Assembly: GCF_001279525.1 (NCBI RefSeq) | Contig: NZ_LGDY01000047.1 | Location: 62,001 to 126,000, forward strand | Direction of reading: 5' to 3' | Length of the DNA stretch: 64,000 bases | From: Nocardia sp. NRRL S-836 | Lineage (GTDB): Bacteria; Actinomycetota; Actinomycetes; Mycobacteriales; Pseudonocardiaceae | Shown here: positions 28,349 to 38,008 of the stretch, in pieces | How the letters are laid out: each line of letters starts with the position of its first letter | Position numbering within the stretch: position 1 is the stretch's first letter | Notes under the pieces: generated by a model | Told to the model about the DNA's origin: nothing | Seen by the model: only the letters and a program-made list of their open reading frames with translations | Database searches by the model: none | Position numbers and translations under genes: made by a program

Positions 28349-31204
28349 GTGCGGTACGACTTGACCCGTTTGGGCACCCAGGAATTTGAGGAGATGTCGC
28401 AGGCGCTCGCCATTGCCGTACTAGGTGGCGCGGTGTCCGTGTTCGGTTCCGGACCTGACGGTGGTCGCGAAGCCACCTTTGAAGGGCTGATGCGATATCC
28501 GCAGCCCGAGCCTGACACTGGGCCGTGGAACGGTTACGGGGTGCTGCAGGCCAAATTCCGCCGCACCGCCGCCCAGACCGGACCGGACACCGAGTGGTTC
28601 CTTAACGAAGTCCGTAAGGAACTCAACGGCTGGATCAAAAAGGACTCCGGACGTGTCATGCGGGGACGCCTCCCGCAATACCTGATCCTCAGCACCAACG
28701 TCGTGCTATCACCCGATCCTGGCCGCGGTGGGATCGACAAGGTCGACGAGCTCATTCGCCACTACGTCACGGAAAAGGGCTTACAGCTCGAGGGGTGGGC
28801 TGTGTGGCACCACGATCGAATCTGCCGCCTGCTCGATGTCCACGACGGAGTGCGGCGCACGTACGCTGGCTTCACCCTTACGGGTGACGTGTTGTCTGAT
28901 GCCCAGCGGGCGTTGGTTGCACTGACGGCCGAGCAGGTCCCGTCCACCGATTTTCCCACCTTGCTGACTGGTCAAGCGGCCAAGGAGTTGATGGCGCAGC
29001 AGTGGGTACGGCTCGGGCAGGCAGGAGCGTCGACCAACCGCAAGCTACAACTGAGCAACGTCGCCATCGACCTGCCTGCCGAACTCGAGCCAGGGCCGGA
29101 CAGCAGAGGTCATTCCGAAGCCGTCGAAGGCGTCGTGGCGCACATCGTCGGACACGGCGACCGCATCCGACGAGGTCGGCCTGCCTCTGCCGCGCTGCCG
29201 CACTTGACGGTCGTTGGCGGTCCCGGTCAAGGCAAAACCACTCTGGGGCAGTTGCTGTGCCAGGTGTATCGGGTGGCGTTGCTGACCGACCGGCCTTCGC
29301 ACACCCTGGGCCCGGACGTGCCGGAGATGTTGAACCGCTATCAGCGGCACCTGCGCACGCTGAACGTCCCAACGCCTCGATGCAGGCGTTGGCCGGTTCG
29401 GATCGCGTTGAGTCAGTTCGCCGACGCGCTAGCGAAACGACGCTCGATCAGTTTGCTGGACTACATCACCGATCAGGCACGCGCGACCGGACCGATCAAC
29501 GGGTTGATGACCCGAGCGTGGCTGCGGGAATGGCCCTGGCTGGTAGTGCTCGACGGCCTGGACGAGGTCGCCGACCCCGATATCCGCGAGGCCACGCTTG
29601 CCGCGGTCCGCGACTTCCTCGTCGACGCCGCCCAGGCGGAAGCCGATCTCCTGGTAGTCGCCACCACCAGGCCGCAGGGCTACCGTGGCGAACTGAGCCC
29701 GGCCTACTACAGGCAGCTCACGTTGCGGCCGATGCAGGCTGACCGCTCTCTGGACTATGCCGAACACCTCGCGCAGTTGCAGTACACCGACGACCCGGAC
29801 ATGCACGACTTGCTCGTGCGGCGGCTGCGCACGGCTGCCGCTGAACCTCTCACCGCGCGACTGATGCGCACCCCACTGCAGGTCACGATCATGACCCTGT
29901 TGCTGGAACGACGCGCCCGCGCACCTCAGGACCGGTATGGCCTGTTCGAGGCCTACTACACCACGCTCTACGAACGTGAGATCGGCAAAGACACGCCTGA
30001 TTCCCGGTTGATGGACGCCCAGCGCCGCAACATCGACCGCATCCACGAACGCGCCGGACTACTGCTGCAGATCCGAGCCGAACACGCTGGCGAGGCCGAA
30101 GCACAACTGCCCGAAGCCGACCTCCGACGCCTGATCCACGATCGGCTCGTCGAGGAGGAATACGGCGAGCAACAAGCCGCGCGGATGGCCGGCAGGCTGC
30201 TGGTACTGGCCACCGACCGCTTGGTGCTACTGGTGGGTATGTCGCAGGCCAGCATCGGATTCGAGGTGCGCAGCCTGCAGGAACTCATGGCAGCCCGCGC
30301 TCTGTTCACCGCAGGAGACGCCGAGCTGATGCGGGCTCTCAAACACCTGGCCGCGTCGGCACACTGGCGCAATACATGGCTGTTCGCCGCCAGCAGGGTC
30401 TTCGCTGACCACGAGCCGCTGCGCAACGACATGATCCTCATGCTGGAGGAACTTGACACCGTTGACCCCCTGGCAGGCTGGCTGATGCCTGGAGCCCGAC
30501 TCGCGCTCGACATGCTCGATGAGGACATCGCCGCGCAGCAACCCCGCTACACACGACTACTGCTCACCCGCGCCCTGCGACTGCTCGACACCTACCCCGG
30601 CGATACCGTCAATCGTCTGATGGCAGTCGTGCACCGCATCACCGGGCACCACCCCGAACTAATCCACCAGGTATTGACCGCCATTGACACCCGCATCAGC
30701 AGTCGCGGGAAGAACACTGTCACCGCATTGGACGCCCTGGCCGCCTGGGCACAACACTCCGGCAACGCATCGATCAGCGCTCGCGGCCGGCTGAACAAAA
30801 TCCGCAACAGCATTCCGCCGTCGCTGCGAGACACCGTCGACCAGCTGCGAGCACACAGCCAAAACGCCATCTGGCAATCCCAGGGCGTCCAACCCACCGA
30901 CACCGAACTGGAACCGGTCCACACCGTGCTGCTCCGCGCCATCGCCGAGGCGGGCCTGCCCACCGCCCGGCGACGGCCACTGGAAATCGCCGCGGGTTTT
31001 GTGACACTGACAATGTCACCGCACACCGACTTTCACGACCCTGAACTGCAGCAGTCGCTCATCGAGCTCGTGAACGGTCTCGAGCCTCACCTGTGGCCGT
31101 ACGCGGCCGAGGTCCACCAGATTCTGCACCACTGGTACACCCGCCAGCCGGTCGACGACACTGCCATCATCGGACTGACTCAGCCACACTCTCACCTACG
31201 TTGA
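28349..31204 (+). CDS. Nuclease-NACHT defence-type protein
   Basis: 951 aa from GTG 28349 (RBS aaggaaggg, 7-base spacer); the frame upstream to 28241 has no good start. Residues 1-150 look like a PD-(D/E)xK nuclease: TQEFEEMSQALA, then PDGGREATFEG (Asp37, Glu41) and GVLQAKF (Lys69). The NACHT NTPase has Walker A VVGGPGQGKTTLG near residue 289, Walker B LVVLDGLDEVAD near 403 and VVATTRPQGY. The helical end has FEVRSLQELMAARALF, the usual NACHT winged-helix close. Nuclease-headed bacterial NACHT proteins are known anti-phage sensors: on activation the ATPase oligomerises and the nuclease cuts DNA. The gene is intact and stands alone apart from the divergent HEPN-like gene. Confidence 0.88.
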   Translation: MRYDLTRLGTQEFEEMSQALAIAVLGGAVSVFGSGPDGGREATFEGLMRYPQPEPDTGPWNGYGVLQAKFRRTAAQTGPDTEWFLNEVRKELNGWIKKDSGRVMRGRLPQYLILSTNVVLSPDPGRGGIDKVDELIRHYVTEKGLQLEGWAVWHHDRICRLLDVHDGVRRTYAGFTLTGDVLSDAQRALVALTAEQVPSTDFPTLLTGQAAKELMAQQWVRLGQAGASTNRKLQLSNVAIDLPAELEPGPDSRGHSEAVEGVVAHIVGHGDRIRRGRPASAALPHLTVVGGPGQGKTTLGQLLCQVYRVALLTDRPSHTLGPDVPEMLNRYQRHLRTLNVPTPRCRRWPVRIALSQFADALAKRRSISLLDYITDQARATGPINGLMTRAWLREWPWLVVLDGLDEVADPDIREATLAAVRDFLVDAAQAEADLLVVATTRPQGYRGELSPAYYRQLTLRPMQADRSLDYAEHLAQLQYTDDPDMHDLLVRRLRTAAAEPLTARLMRTPLQVTIMTLLLERRARAPQDRYGLFEAYYTTLYEREIGKDTPDSRLMDAQRRNIDRIHERAGLLLQIRAEHAGEAEAQLPEADLRRLIHDRLVEEEYGEQQAARMAGRLLVLATDRLVLLVGMSQASIGFEVRSLQELMAARALFTAGDAELMRALKHLAASAHWRNTWLFAASRVFADHEPLRNDMILMLEELDTVDPLAGWLMPGARLALDMLDEDIAAQQPRYTRLLLTRALRLLDTYPGDTVNRLMAVVHRITGHHPELIHQVLTAIDTRISSRGKNTVTALDALAAWAQHSGNASISARGRLNKIRNSIPPSLRDTVDQLRAHSQNAIWQSQGVQPTDTELEPVHTVLLRAIAEAGLPTARRRPLEIAAGFVTLTMSPHTDFHDPELQQSLIELVNGLEPHLWPYAAEVHQILHHWYTRQPVDDTAIIGLTQPHSHLR

Positions 31205-31670
31205 CGCCGGCTGCCCGATGCGCATATCGCCGCGCCATCGTTCTTCTCATCGATGTGCTCCAGTACGTGTTGTGGCCTCACTCGTCATGACGGTGGGTGG
31301 ATGGCTTCACCGCCTCGCGCAGCGATAACTCGGTGAACATCGCCGTGGCTGCGATGAGGAGGATTGCGATGGTTGTGTGGACGGCTCGCCGGGCCCGCCC
31401 GCCGCGCGGTGGCCGGGACCGGCGGAGGGGGCAGTGGTGAGGTAGATCTGGATCTGGACGATGTCGTGGCGGAATTGGTAGGAGCGCCGGACTGGTGGAG
31501 GACTTCGCGGCTGTGAGCTTCCTCCAGGGAGCGGATCACGCGCCACGGCAGCCGACAGCGCAGTGCACACAAGGCACGTCGCCGAGGCCGCGGGCACCGC
31601 TACTCTCCCACCACCGCAGGTGATCACGATCGATATCACTGGACCGCGCATGACCGCGGCCCTCCCGCCA
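31205..31670. other. 466-bp gap, nothing recognisable
   Basis: Short overlapping frames on both strands, none with an RBS or a recognisable family. It lies between the NACHT gene and an IS481 fragment. Confidence 0.5.
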
Positions 31671-31802
31671 ATCCGATCACTGGCCTACTGATCCTTCTCC
31701 ACCACACTGGCATCCGCTACGAACGACCTCGGCCCAGCGACCCGCTGCACGTCGACGTCAAGAAACTCGGCCGCGTGCCCGACGGCGGCGGCACATATGT
31801 TC
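31671..31802 (+). mobile_element. IS481 transposase fragment, 132 bp
   Basis: About ten mismatches in 132 bases against 18137-18268. It encodes the same piece (IRYERPRPSDPLHVDVKKLG, RVPDGGGTYV) up to the first Asp of the DDE triad. No ends or other transposase parts are left. Confidence 0.8.
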
Positions 31803-31956
31803 GACTCGACTGGAATGTGGTGACTCGCCGCAAGAGGTCTGCCGTTGACGGCCAGCTGGTCTGACTTCGACGCGATTTCAGCGCGACTCGTCCGTATTAG
31901 ATGAGACCCCCCAGCCAGGCCTGGCTCCCCCAGACCCGCTGCCCTACGGTGCTGAT

Positions 31957-33603
31957 GTGTGGCTCTTCGATCAGCGATGCCCGACCTGCGCCGGGGAACA
32001 GGGCGCGCGATGCCAGACACAGCAAGGCGCCGCGCGACTCCCTCATTTTGGTCGCATCCGGACCGCCTTCGTCCTACGTGCGGTACCGGTCATGGCCGGC
32101 TGGGTGAGCTCGTCTGACCGTGAGGGCCTCATCGACGAACTGCTCGACCGCGAGTTGCTCCTCTCACACGAGCGACCTGCGGCACGCGATGACGACATCG
32201 ACCTGAGAGGCGACGTCGATCTCGATCATGTGTTCGTGCGTCTGCTCGCGGCCCAGCACCGAGTTGTGCACGCGGGGGAACTGCTCGACGGTCCCCGCAT
32301 CGGTCTTGACCTGACCGGGCTCTCCCAGGAAGCCAGGGCGCTTGCCAGCTCGATGTCCGACACGTACGACTTACTGGTCATGGCCAACAACACGCCTGCC
32401 GTCGCGCTCGGCCGTGGTGACAGCCCGGAAAAGATCTCCTTGGCGCTCAACCGCCATCGTGCCGCGGTCGTTGACGCCGAGCTGGCTCCCCTTCCCGCAC
32501 CGGCACCTAACACGCCGGTGTGGACCGTGCGCTACTACTCCCACGGCGGATTCGTCGCCGCGCTGACCTCCGGCGGAAACGACGCCGGGCCTCACCGCGG
32601 ATGGGGATACGCGCCCACACCGCAGTCCGCCATCGCCACCGTCACCGGGTTCACGCACCACCGCCCGCCCGTCGTGGTCATCGATCCCCCAGTACCGAGC
32701 CCGGTGCAGCTGGCCGAGCCGTCCTCTGAGGCGGACACGTCGGTGGAAGGTCAGCGTGTGCGGGAACTTTTGCTGCACCGCGGGGCGGCCTACCAAGAGC
32801 ACGTGGACGCCTGTGCGCGCGCCGCGGAGGTATTGCGCGAGACAGACATCGACGCCTACCTCAAGGAACGGGCCCGCCTGCTCAACGACACCGCCCCGCA
32901 ACTGCAGCACGCGCGCATCCTGTTCGACGCGCCGAATGCCGTGAACAGAGACCACCGCGGATACTTCAAGACCACGCTGTGGGTTCCGACCCGGCTGGTC
33001 GTCTCCACAGACCACCGGACCTGGGGTGATTTCGGGGGCCATCGCCCGTACGTGCCGCATCAGATCGCCCAAGGCCTCGCCGATGCGACCGACCTCGACG
33101 CGTTCACCACCGAACTGTTCACCGACGAGATCAACCTGACGCACACGCTGGCATGGGCCGGGCCGGTCTACACGGTGTCCGCCAACGGCAACCATCGCGT
33201 TCACATCGCCCGCATGCTCGATCTGCCCTGGCTCGCCACTACCGTCACCTACCAGACACCACCGCCGGCATGGCGGTCACTGAGCATGTTCTCGGTGGAA
33301 TCTCAATGGGCCAAGACTCGCAGGAGCGAGAAGTGGGTACAGCAGCGCCAGGACTTGATCGAGGGCCTTATCCGACGCGGCATCGTCGAGGGCGAATTCG
33401 ACGACACTCCGGACCTGTTCAACCGCACGTTGACCTGCACCAGATTGCCCGCACCGTGGCTGATCCGCGCACCCGAACTCGCGGTCGCAGCCAACACCTA
33501 CTACGAGGCGCTCTACCCCGGCGCGCTCGCGATGCTGGGCATTCCAGCCGAGGTGGGCACCGATGCGAAGGCCTGGGCACGATGGCTTACCACCAGTGCA
33601 TGA
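31957..33603 (+). CDS. 548-aa protein with zinc-finger-like start and ParB-like GNHR motif
   Basis: The frame opens at GTG 31957 with a short Cys pattern (RCPTCAGEQGARCQTQQG) like the small zinc fingers common in phage- and plasmid-borne actinobacterial proteins. ATG 32092 (MAGWVSSSDREGLIDELLD) is the alternative start and gives 503 aa. A central helical part follows. Near residue 410 VYTVSANGNHRVHIARMLDL resembles the ParB/Srx fold 'GxHR' nucleotide-binding loop. The C-terminus is helical. The likely class is a DNA- or nucleotide-handling protein of a mobile element; no partner ParA is near. Confidence 0.65.
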   Translation: MWLFDQRCPTCAGEQGARCQTQQGAARLPHFGRIRTAFVLRAVPVMAGWVSSSDREGLIDELLDRELLLSHERPAARDDDIDLRGDVDLDHVFVRLLAAQHRVVHAGELLDGPRIGLDLTGLSQEARALASSMSDTYDLLVMANNTPAVALGRGDSPEKISLALNRHRAAVVDAELAPLPAPAPNTPVWTVRYYSHGGFVAALTSGGNDAGPHRGWGYAPTPQSAIATVTGFTHHRPPVVVIDPPVPSPVQLAEPSSEADTSVEGQRVRELLLHRGAAYQEHVDACARAAEVLRETDIDAYLKERARLLNDTAPQLQHARILFDAPNAVNRDHRGYFKTTLWVPTRLVVSTDHRTWGDFGGHRPYVPHQIAQGLADATDLDAFTTELFTDEINLTHTLAWAGPVYTVSANGNHRVHIARMLDLPWLATTVTYQTPPPAWRSLSMFSVESQWAKTRRSEKWVQQRQDLIEGLIRRGIVEGEFDDTPDLFNRTLTCTRLPAPWLIRAPELAVAANTYYEALYPGALAMLGIPAEVGTDAKAWARWLTTSA

Positions 33604-34165
33604 CCAGTTCTTCAAGAACGGGGGGCTGCAGGCTAGTGCGCAGCGAGTCGCGCGGCTGCTCACCGCAACCTAACCCGGCGACCTGACGACCGCCCGTACG
33701 CCGCACCAGACACCGCGGAACCCAACCCAGTCGGGCCGCGGGTACAAGGTCATTATCGTGACGACCGAGTCCGACCGCACGAACAACGCCGTCAGCGCCG
33801 GCAGGGTCAGTCCACTGCCGGTGTGCCGATGGTCGTGGGCGCTTGCAGCGAGGGTGCCTGTGGATCTGGACGTCGGCACGCCGGACGCCCCCGCGAACGG
33901 CGCAGGCCTGGTGGCGGGCGAGGACTTCGCGGCGTTCATCGGCATCGAAGTCGAGCTGCAACACCTGGGTGACCGGTCTGCACGCCCTTGCGTCAGGTGT
34001 CCTGCTCCGTTTCCTCGGTGACCATCCGATCGGCGCCGAGACGCCGTCGCTCCTTGGCCTCATCCTCTGCATCGCTCTCGACCCGGTCCGGGATGGCTTG
34101 CAAACGCCGCGCTGACGGCTCGATCGCGCTAACGGCCGGGCCGCCGTCCTGGCCGGCGTCGCGGG
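33604..34165. other. 562-bp gap with one weak small frame
   Basis: GTG 33758 opens an 87-codon frame (MTTESDRTNNAVSAGRVSPL, later NGAGLVAGEDFAAFIGIEVE), which reads moderately well but has no RBS and ends in a Cys/Pro tail. The rest shows nothing. Confidence 0.35.
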
Positions 34166-35662
34166 TCAGAAGGTGTCTTCCCGGACCTGCATGAAGCCGA
34201 AGCGGTGCGCCATCTCGACCAGCACCGACCGGAGCACGCGACGCCGCGAGTCCGCCTCCAGCCCCGGCACCGAGGGCACCGAGACGAACAGCCCGGTCAG
34301 CTGATCACGGCGATCGCTCGGCCCCAACGGGTCTAGGTCGAGGACGTCGGCCAGTACCAGCTGTTCTCCGGTCGGCTGGTCATGTCGCGACTCGGCGCCG
34401 ATCGACAGCTCGACCTGCGGAACTCCGCCCCACCGGACCCGCGTCGACGAGCCGTTCTCGACGCCGTCGATCAGCTGGGGCAGCAGCTCGGTCGCGGTGT
34501 CCCAGGCCGCGACGAAGAACTCGACCAGGTCGTCCACCGACCAGAGCAGATCCGACACGGGATCGCGCAGGGCCTTCGCCCAGGCGTCGAAGTTCTCGAC
34601 GCGCACCTCGGCGCAGGTGACGACCGCGGAACTGCGCGACGTCGGCGGCAGCGTCATCATCACCTCGGCTGACAGCGCGAGCTCCCCGTCCGGCCCGGTG
34701 ATTTTGCAGGTGTGGCTGAGCCGGTCGCTGGCGTTGCCGTTGGCGCCCGGCCGCCACACGCCCGCGGGCAACTCGCCGCCGCGCCGGCGCGACAGGTTCG
34801 TGGTGAACCCGGCCAGCGCGCTGAAAGCGAGACTGGGGAGCACCGCGGCCATCCGGTCGGGGGTGATCCTGGCGGAGTCGGCGTCGGCGAACGGCAGGAT
34901 CGCCAGCACCCGCGCCCGCAGCTGTGGCGGGGTCGGCGAGCCGGTCCAGTTGCGCGTCGCCGCCGACGTCGTCGTGCTGGCGACTGGGTCGGGTGCCCAC
35001 TGCCAGCCCCGACCGCCGGAGACAGGGTCGCGCACCAGCCGACCGCGGCCCCAGCGGCCGCCGGTCAAGGGCACCGCCGGGACATCCCTGTCGACGACGT
35101 TGGTGACCGCGGCGACTCCGGCGGGGAATCCGAGCGCGCCCACCGCGTCGCCGTCCGGAGCACCGCTGCCCTGCTCGCACAGCGCCTGCCAGATCTCTTC
35201 GGCGACCGCGACGGGCTGGTGCCGGGGCTGGGCGCACAGCACCCAGCCCGCCTGGTGCCCCGGCGCCCGGAAATGCTGCGCCACGCCGGGGCCGATCGGG
35301 TCGGCATCGGATACCGGGTCGCCGAGCGTCACACCATGCTCGGCGAGGTCGCGGACGGCCTGCTGGAATATCCGGCCCCACACAGGACCTCCGCCGCCGA
35401 CGGTGTACCTCGGCTCCTCCGCGCGGGGGGCCTGGATGGCCGCGTCCGCGGCAGCCAGCTTGTCGGACAAGTACAGGTGGACGCCACCGTGGATGTTCCC
35501 GGCCTGCACCAGGTTGCCGTACACATCCGCGGCGTTGTTGGTCGTGGTGGTGGACGGCACCACGTCCGGCTCGGCGGCGTACTCCTGGCCGCCTTCGGAA
35601 ACGGTCTGCGACTCGGGCACGTAGTCGTGTGGCACAACGACGATTGTGCCCGCACTTCCCAT
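34166..35662 (-). CDS. 498-aa protein carrying the VQAxxxxGGVH motif
   Basis: ATG 35662 is chosen; a longer frame to 35758 is possible. Near the N-terminus NNAADVYGNLVQAGNIHGGV is the same kind of motif as in the NB-ARC protein at 7145, here without any ATPase. The middle is Gly/Pro-rich alpha/beta sequence with no catalytic signature (HFRAPGHQAGWVLCAQPRHQ). The C-terminal 250 residues (LVEFFVAAWDTATELLPQLI and on) look like a compact alpha/beta domain. In actinobacteria the motif tends to stand in front of conflict-system modules, so an effector or sensor role is plausible. A 66-aa membrane protein lies upstream on the same strand, 108 bases away. Confidence 0.7.
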   Translation of the reverse strand: MGSAGTIVVVPHDYVPESQTVSEGGQEYAAEPDVVPSTTTTNNAADVYGNLVQAGNIHGGVHLYLSDKLAAADAAIQAPRAEEPRYTVGGGGPVWGRIFQQAVRDLAEHGVTLGDPVSDADPIGPGVAQHFRAPGHQAGWVLCAQPRHQPVAVAEEIWQALCEQGSGAPDGDAVGALGFPAGVAAVTNVVDRDVPAVPLTGGRWGRGRLVRDPVSGGRGWQWAPDPVASTTTSAATRNWTGSPTPPQLRARVLAILPFADADSARITPDRMAAVLPSLAFSALAGFTTNLSRRRGGELPAGVWRPGANGNASDRLSHTCKITGPDGELALSAEVMMTLPPTSRSSAVVTCAEVRVENFDAWAKALRDPVSDLLWSVDDLVEFFVAAWDTATELLPQLIDGVENGSSTRVRWGGVPQVELSIGAESRHDQPTGEQLVLADVLDLDPLGPSDRRDQLTGLFVSVPSVPGLEADSRRRVLRSVLVEMAHRFGFMQVREDTF

Positions 35663-35770
35663 TTCAGCCCGAATGACTAGCTTGGACTGCCCGCAGAACT
35701 TGGCGTGCGCCCCGATCGGCGGCCGACCGGCCAAGGACCAGACGCCGAGCTCACCCACTGCTGGCGGTCG

Positions 35771-35971
35771 TCACAGCAAGCCTGCCTGATGCAAGGCCAT
35801 CGCCGCGGCGAACAGGCCACCCGAGCCGGTGACGGCCACTACCAGCAGCTTAACGACCTTGAACGCGTCGGCCCGCTTCTTCTCGTCGTCCACCCAGGAC
35901 GCCACGAATCCGGCGAATCCGATGAGCAACGCGAGCACCACGGCGTAACCGCCGATCAACCAGGCCCACAT
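35771..35971 (-). CDS. 66-aa membrane protein, paralogue of 21200-21400
   Basis: ATG 35971 follows gaagggaa; a longer frame to 36022 has a poorer start. Two hydrophobic segments flank DDEKKRADAFKVVK, and it ends TGSGGLFAAAMALHQAGLL. It precedes the gene at 34166 on the same strand, so the two may be co-transcribed. Same length and same ends as the paralogue at 21200. Confidence 0.7.
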   Translation of the reverse strand: MWAWLIGGYAVVLALLIGFAGFVASWVDDEKKRADAFKVVKLLVVAVTGSGGLFAAAMALHQAGLL

Positions 35972-36161
35972 GGGCAAATTCCCTTCAATCCAACGCAACA
36001 GGTGTTGAAGGGGGCGAGCCACACGGAATTAAGTGCGATAGTGCGATTCCGTGACTCCCACGCCCAATGGTGCCAGACGACAGCGTCACACGCGAACCGC
36101 CCTTCAACAGCGGCAAGCCTGAGGCCTGCCAGTGGCTCACGTCTCGCGTGTTGCGGGAACC

Positions 36162-36188
36162 TGTGGACAACTCGCCGTCTGTGGACAA
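36162..36188. promoter_or_regulatory. Two DnaA-box-like 9-mers in tandem
   Basis: tgtggacaa occurs at 36162-36170 and again at 36180-36188, 18 bp apart. This is the reverse complement of TTGTCCACA, the DnaA box of high-GC actinobacteria. Only two sites are visible and no rep gene adjoins, so an origin is not shown; a DnaA-titrating or regulatory site is possible. Confidence 0.4.
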
Positions 36189-36914
36189 CTGCGGCTGAAA
36201 TCAGGCCTTGAGGTTGCGCAATGGCGGCATGTCTGTACTTGGCCACCGCCGACGACGTTCAGACCCGCACCGAGCATGAGTTCACACCGGCCGAGCGTGC
36301 CCGCGTCATCGGTTGGGCAGCCTCAGTTTTGGTTCCTCCAACTATCCGCACCTGATTTCTGTCGGGTGCGCAATCAGGTCTGTCCCGGGCCTGCGGCCGC
36401 TGGCAACACAGGCGCCGACTTCGCAGCAGAACCCGCTCGACGAAACCAGCGGCACTGGCCAATGGTTCGGCCCGCCGCAACTGCCGGACTCGTCTCCACA
36501 ACGGATCTCGGTCAGCACCGGACGGCTCAAGACGCCGTGGGCACGGCTACAGCCCTGAATTTTGGACTGTCAAGTGCTCACCACCTGCCGTGCCGACACT
36601 GGCATGGAGCACGACTGCGGCCGCACGGGGCGGCGAAGCCGACCAGTCGGTCCCGGCGCGTTCAACCCCAGCTCCCGGCCGCCGAACGCCTGGTCGGTGG
36701 CGAGGGTGACCGCAAGAGCACAGAACCTAGCCACTGTCGGCGACCGGCTTCGTGTCCACCTGCACCATCCGGCTGACCTCGGCGAGCCCGGTCAGGACCG
36801 CGTGGCTCAGCAAGTTGGTTGAAACGCCAGATCGCCGAAGTGCCTTTGCCAGTCCTCCTGTCGTAACGACGCGACCGACCGGATCATCCGGCGGACCGCG
36901 AGCTCAAGTGATCA
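36189..36914. other. About 725 bp of unassigned sequence
   Basis: Many short frames on both strands, none convincing. One fragment near 36240-36330 (ATADDVQTRTEHEFTPAERA, then RVIGWAASVLVPPT) reads like part of a real gene but breaks at once. Nothing else identified. Confidence 0.4.
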
Positions 36915-37698
36915 ACAGGCGGTCGTACGCTACGGGTACACCGCGGAGGGTGACACGTCCGATCTTGCACTCGATGCGAGCGGCGCGATTCTCACCAGGA
37001 CGTTCTTGTTACCCGGTGGCGTTATCCACACTGTGAAGCCCGGCGGACAGCCGAGCTGGGACCACGCTTCCGTGCGCGGAAACCTGTTCCTGCAAACGGA
37101 TGCGGCCGGCAAGCGAACCGGTCAGGTGCATGAGTACAGCCCGTTCGGCGAACCGCTGGCAGCCGACGGCACCGCCGCCCCGGACAACGTTCCCGACAAC
37201 CAGCCGGGCCAGCTGGACAACGGGTGGCTGGGCCAGCACCAACGCCCCTACGAACACGCCGGTGCGCTGGCCCTGGTGCAGATGGGCGCCCGGCCCTACC
37301 TGCCACTGCTCGGCCGGTTCCTGTCGGTGGACCCGATCGAGGGCGGCTCCGCCAACGACTACGACTACGTCGTCGCTGACCCGCTCAACAAGCAGGACCT
37401 CGATGGCAAGCGGTGGGGCTGGATCCGCAGAATGATCGGTCCCGTGGCCAGGGCCACCAAGACGGTCATCCGCGGCATCGGCAACGGGGCGGTGTGGCTG
37501 CGCAAGACGACGATCAAGCTGTTCTGGCGAGGCGTTCTCGAGGTGGCATCCTGGCGGCACAACTGGCGGTTGAGGCTGACCAACGGCCTTGCCCAGGGCA
37601 CTTACCGGATGCAACCCGGGAACGGCGGCCTGCTCGGCACGATCGGCACCTTCGTCGGCGGCTTCCTCAGGGGGTGGTTCATGAAGCCGCCCCACTAA
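36915..37698 (+). pseudogene. Orphan C-terminal tip of an RHS-repeat toxin
   Basis: The frame carries VVRYGYTAEGDTSDLAL, LLPGGVIHTVKPGGQPSWDH and GNLFLQTDAAGKRTG, then the RHS core ending RPYLPLLGRFLSVDPIEGGS, NDYDYVVADPLNKQDLDGK, followed by a variable 85-residue tip that ends MKPPH. A full RHS protein would have over 1000 residues upstream with a secretion part; here only about 260 codons remain and no start with RBS is seen (TTG 37006 is the first possible). The tip has a hydrophobic/basic character (RKTTIKLFWRG) and no known toxin motif. Such displaced tips can serve as cassettes swapped into a full RHS gene. Confidence 0.75.
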
Positions 37699-37727
37699 CC
37701 GCGCTGCGCTGATCCAGGGCGGTTAAG

Positions 37728-38008
37728 GTGCCGCGGGTGGACTCGCTCGACGAGCAGGCCCACCCGCGGATCACCCCGCCGATCGGCCCGGCCGTACTGG
37801 TCGCGGGCACGGCGACTGTCACCGAGCCGGTCGAAGTCGCCTTCGACCCGGCCGTGATGTTGTCCAATACCCAATGCCGGGCCACGTAAGCGTCCTCGAG
37901 GTTCCCGCCGATGGCTACGACAACCGTGCCAACCTCATCGTGCTCGCCGAACTCGGCCGCACTTCGCGCAAGACGAATCGTCCCATTGCCGCCTATCTGC
38001 CGCTGTAG
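37728..38008 (+). pseudogene. Two overlapping short frames, perhaps one broken small gene
   Basis: GTG 37728 opens 53 codons (VDSLDEQAHPRITPPIGPAV, then VTEPVEVAFDPAVML). ATG 37874, in the next frame, continues with VSVLEVPADGYDNRANLIVL and RTSRKTNRPIAAYLPL to TAG 38008. Together they read like one protein with a frameshift near 37870. It lies where an immunity gene for the RHS tip would be expected, but no immunity family is recognised. Confidence 0.35.

Noticed and set aside
36132..36776. A 214-codon plus frame over the DnaA-like sites
   Set aside because: Mixed composition, no RBS, no domain; it overlaps several equally long frames on both strands.
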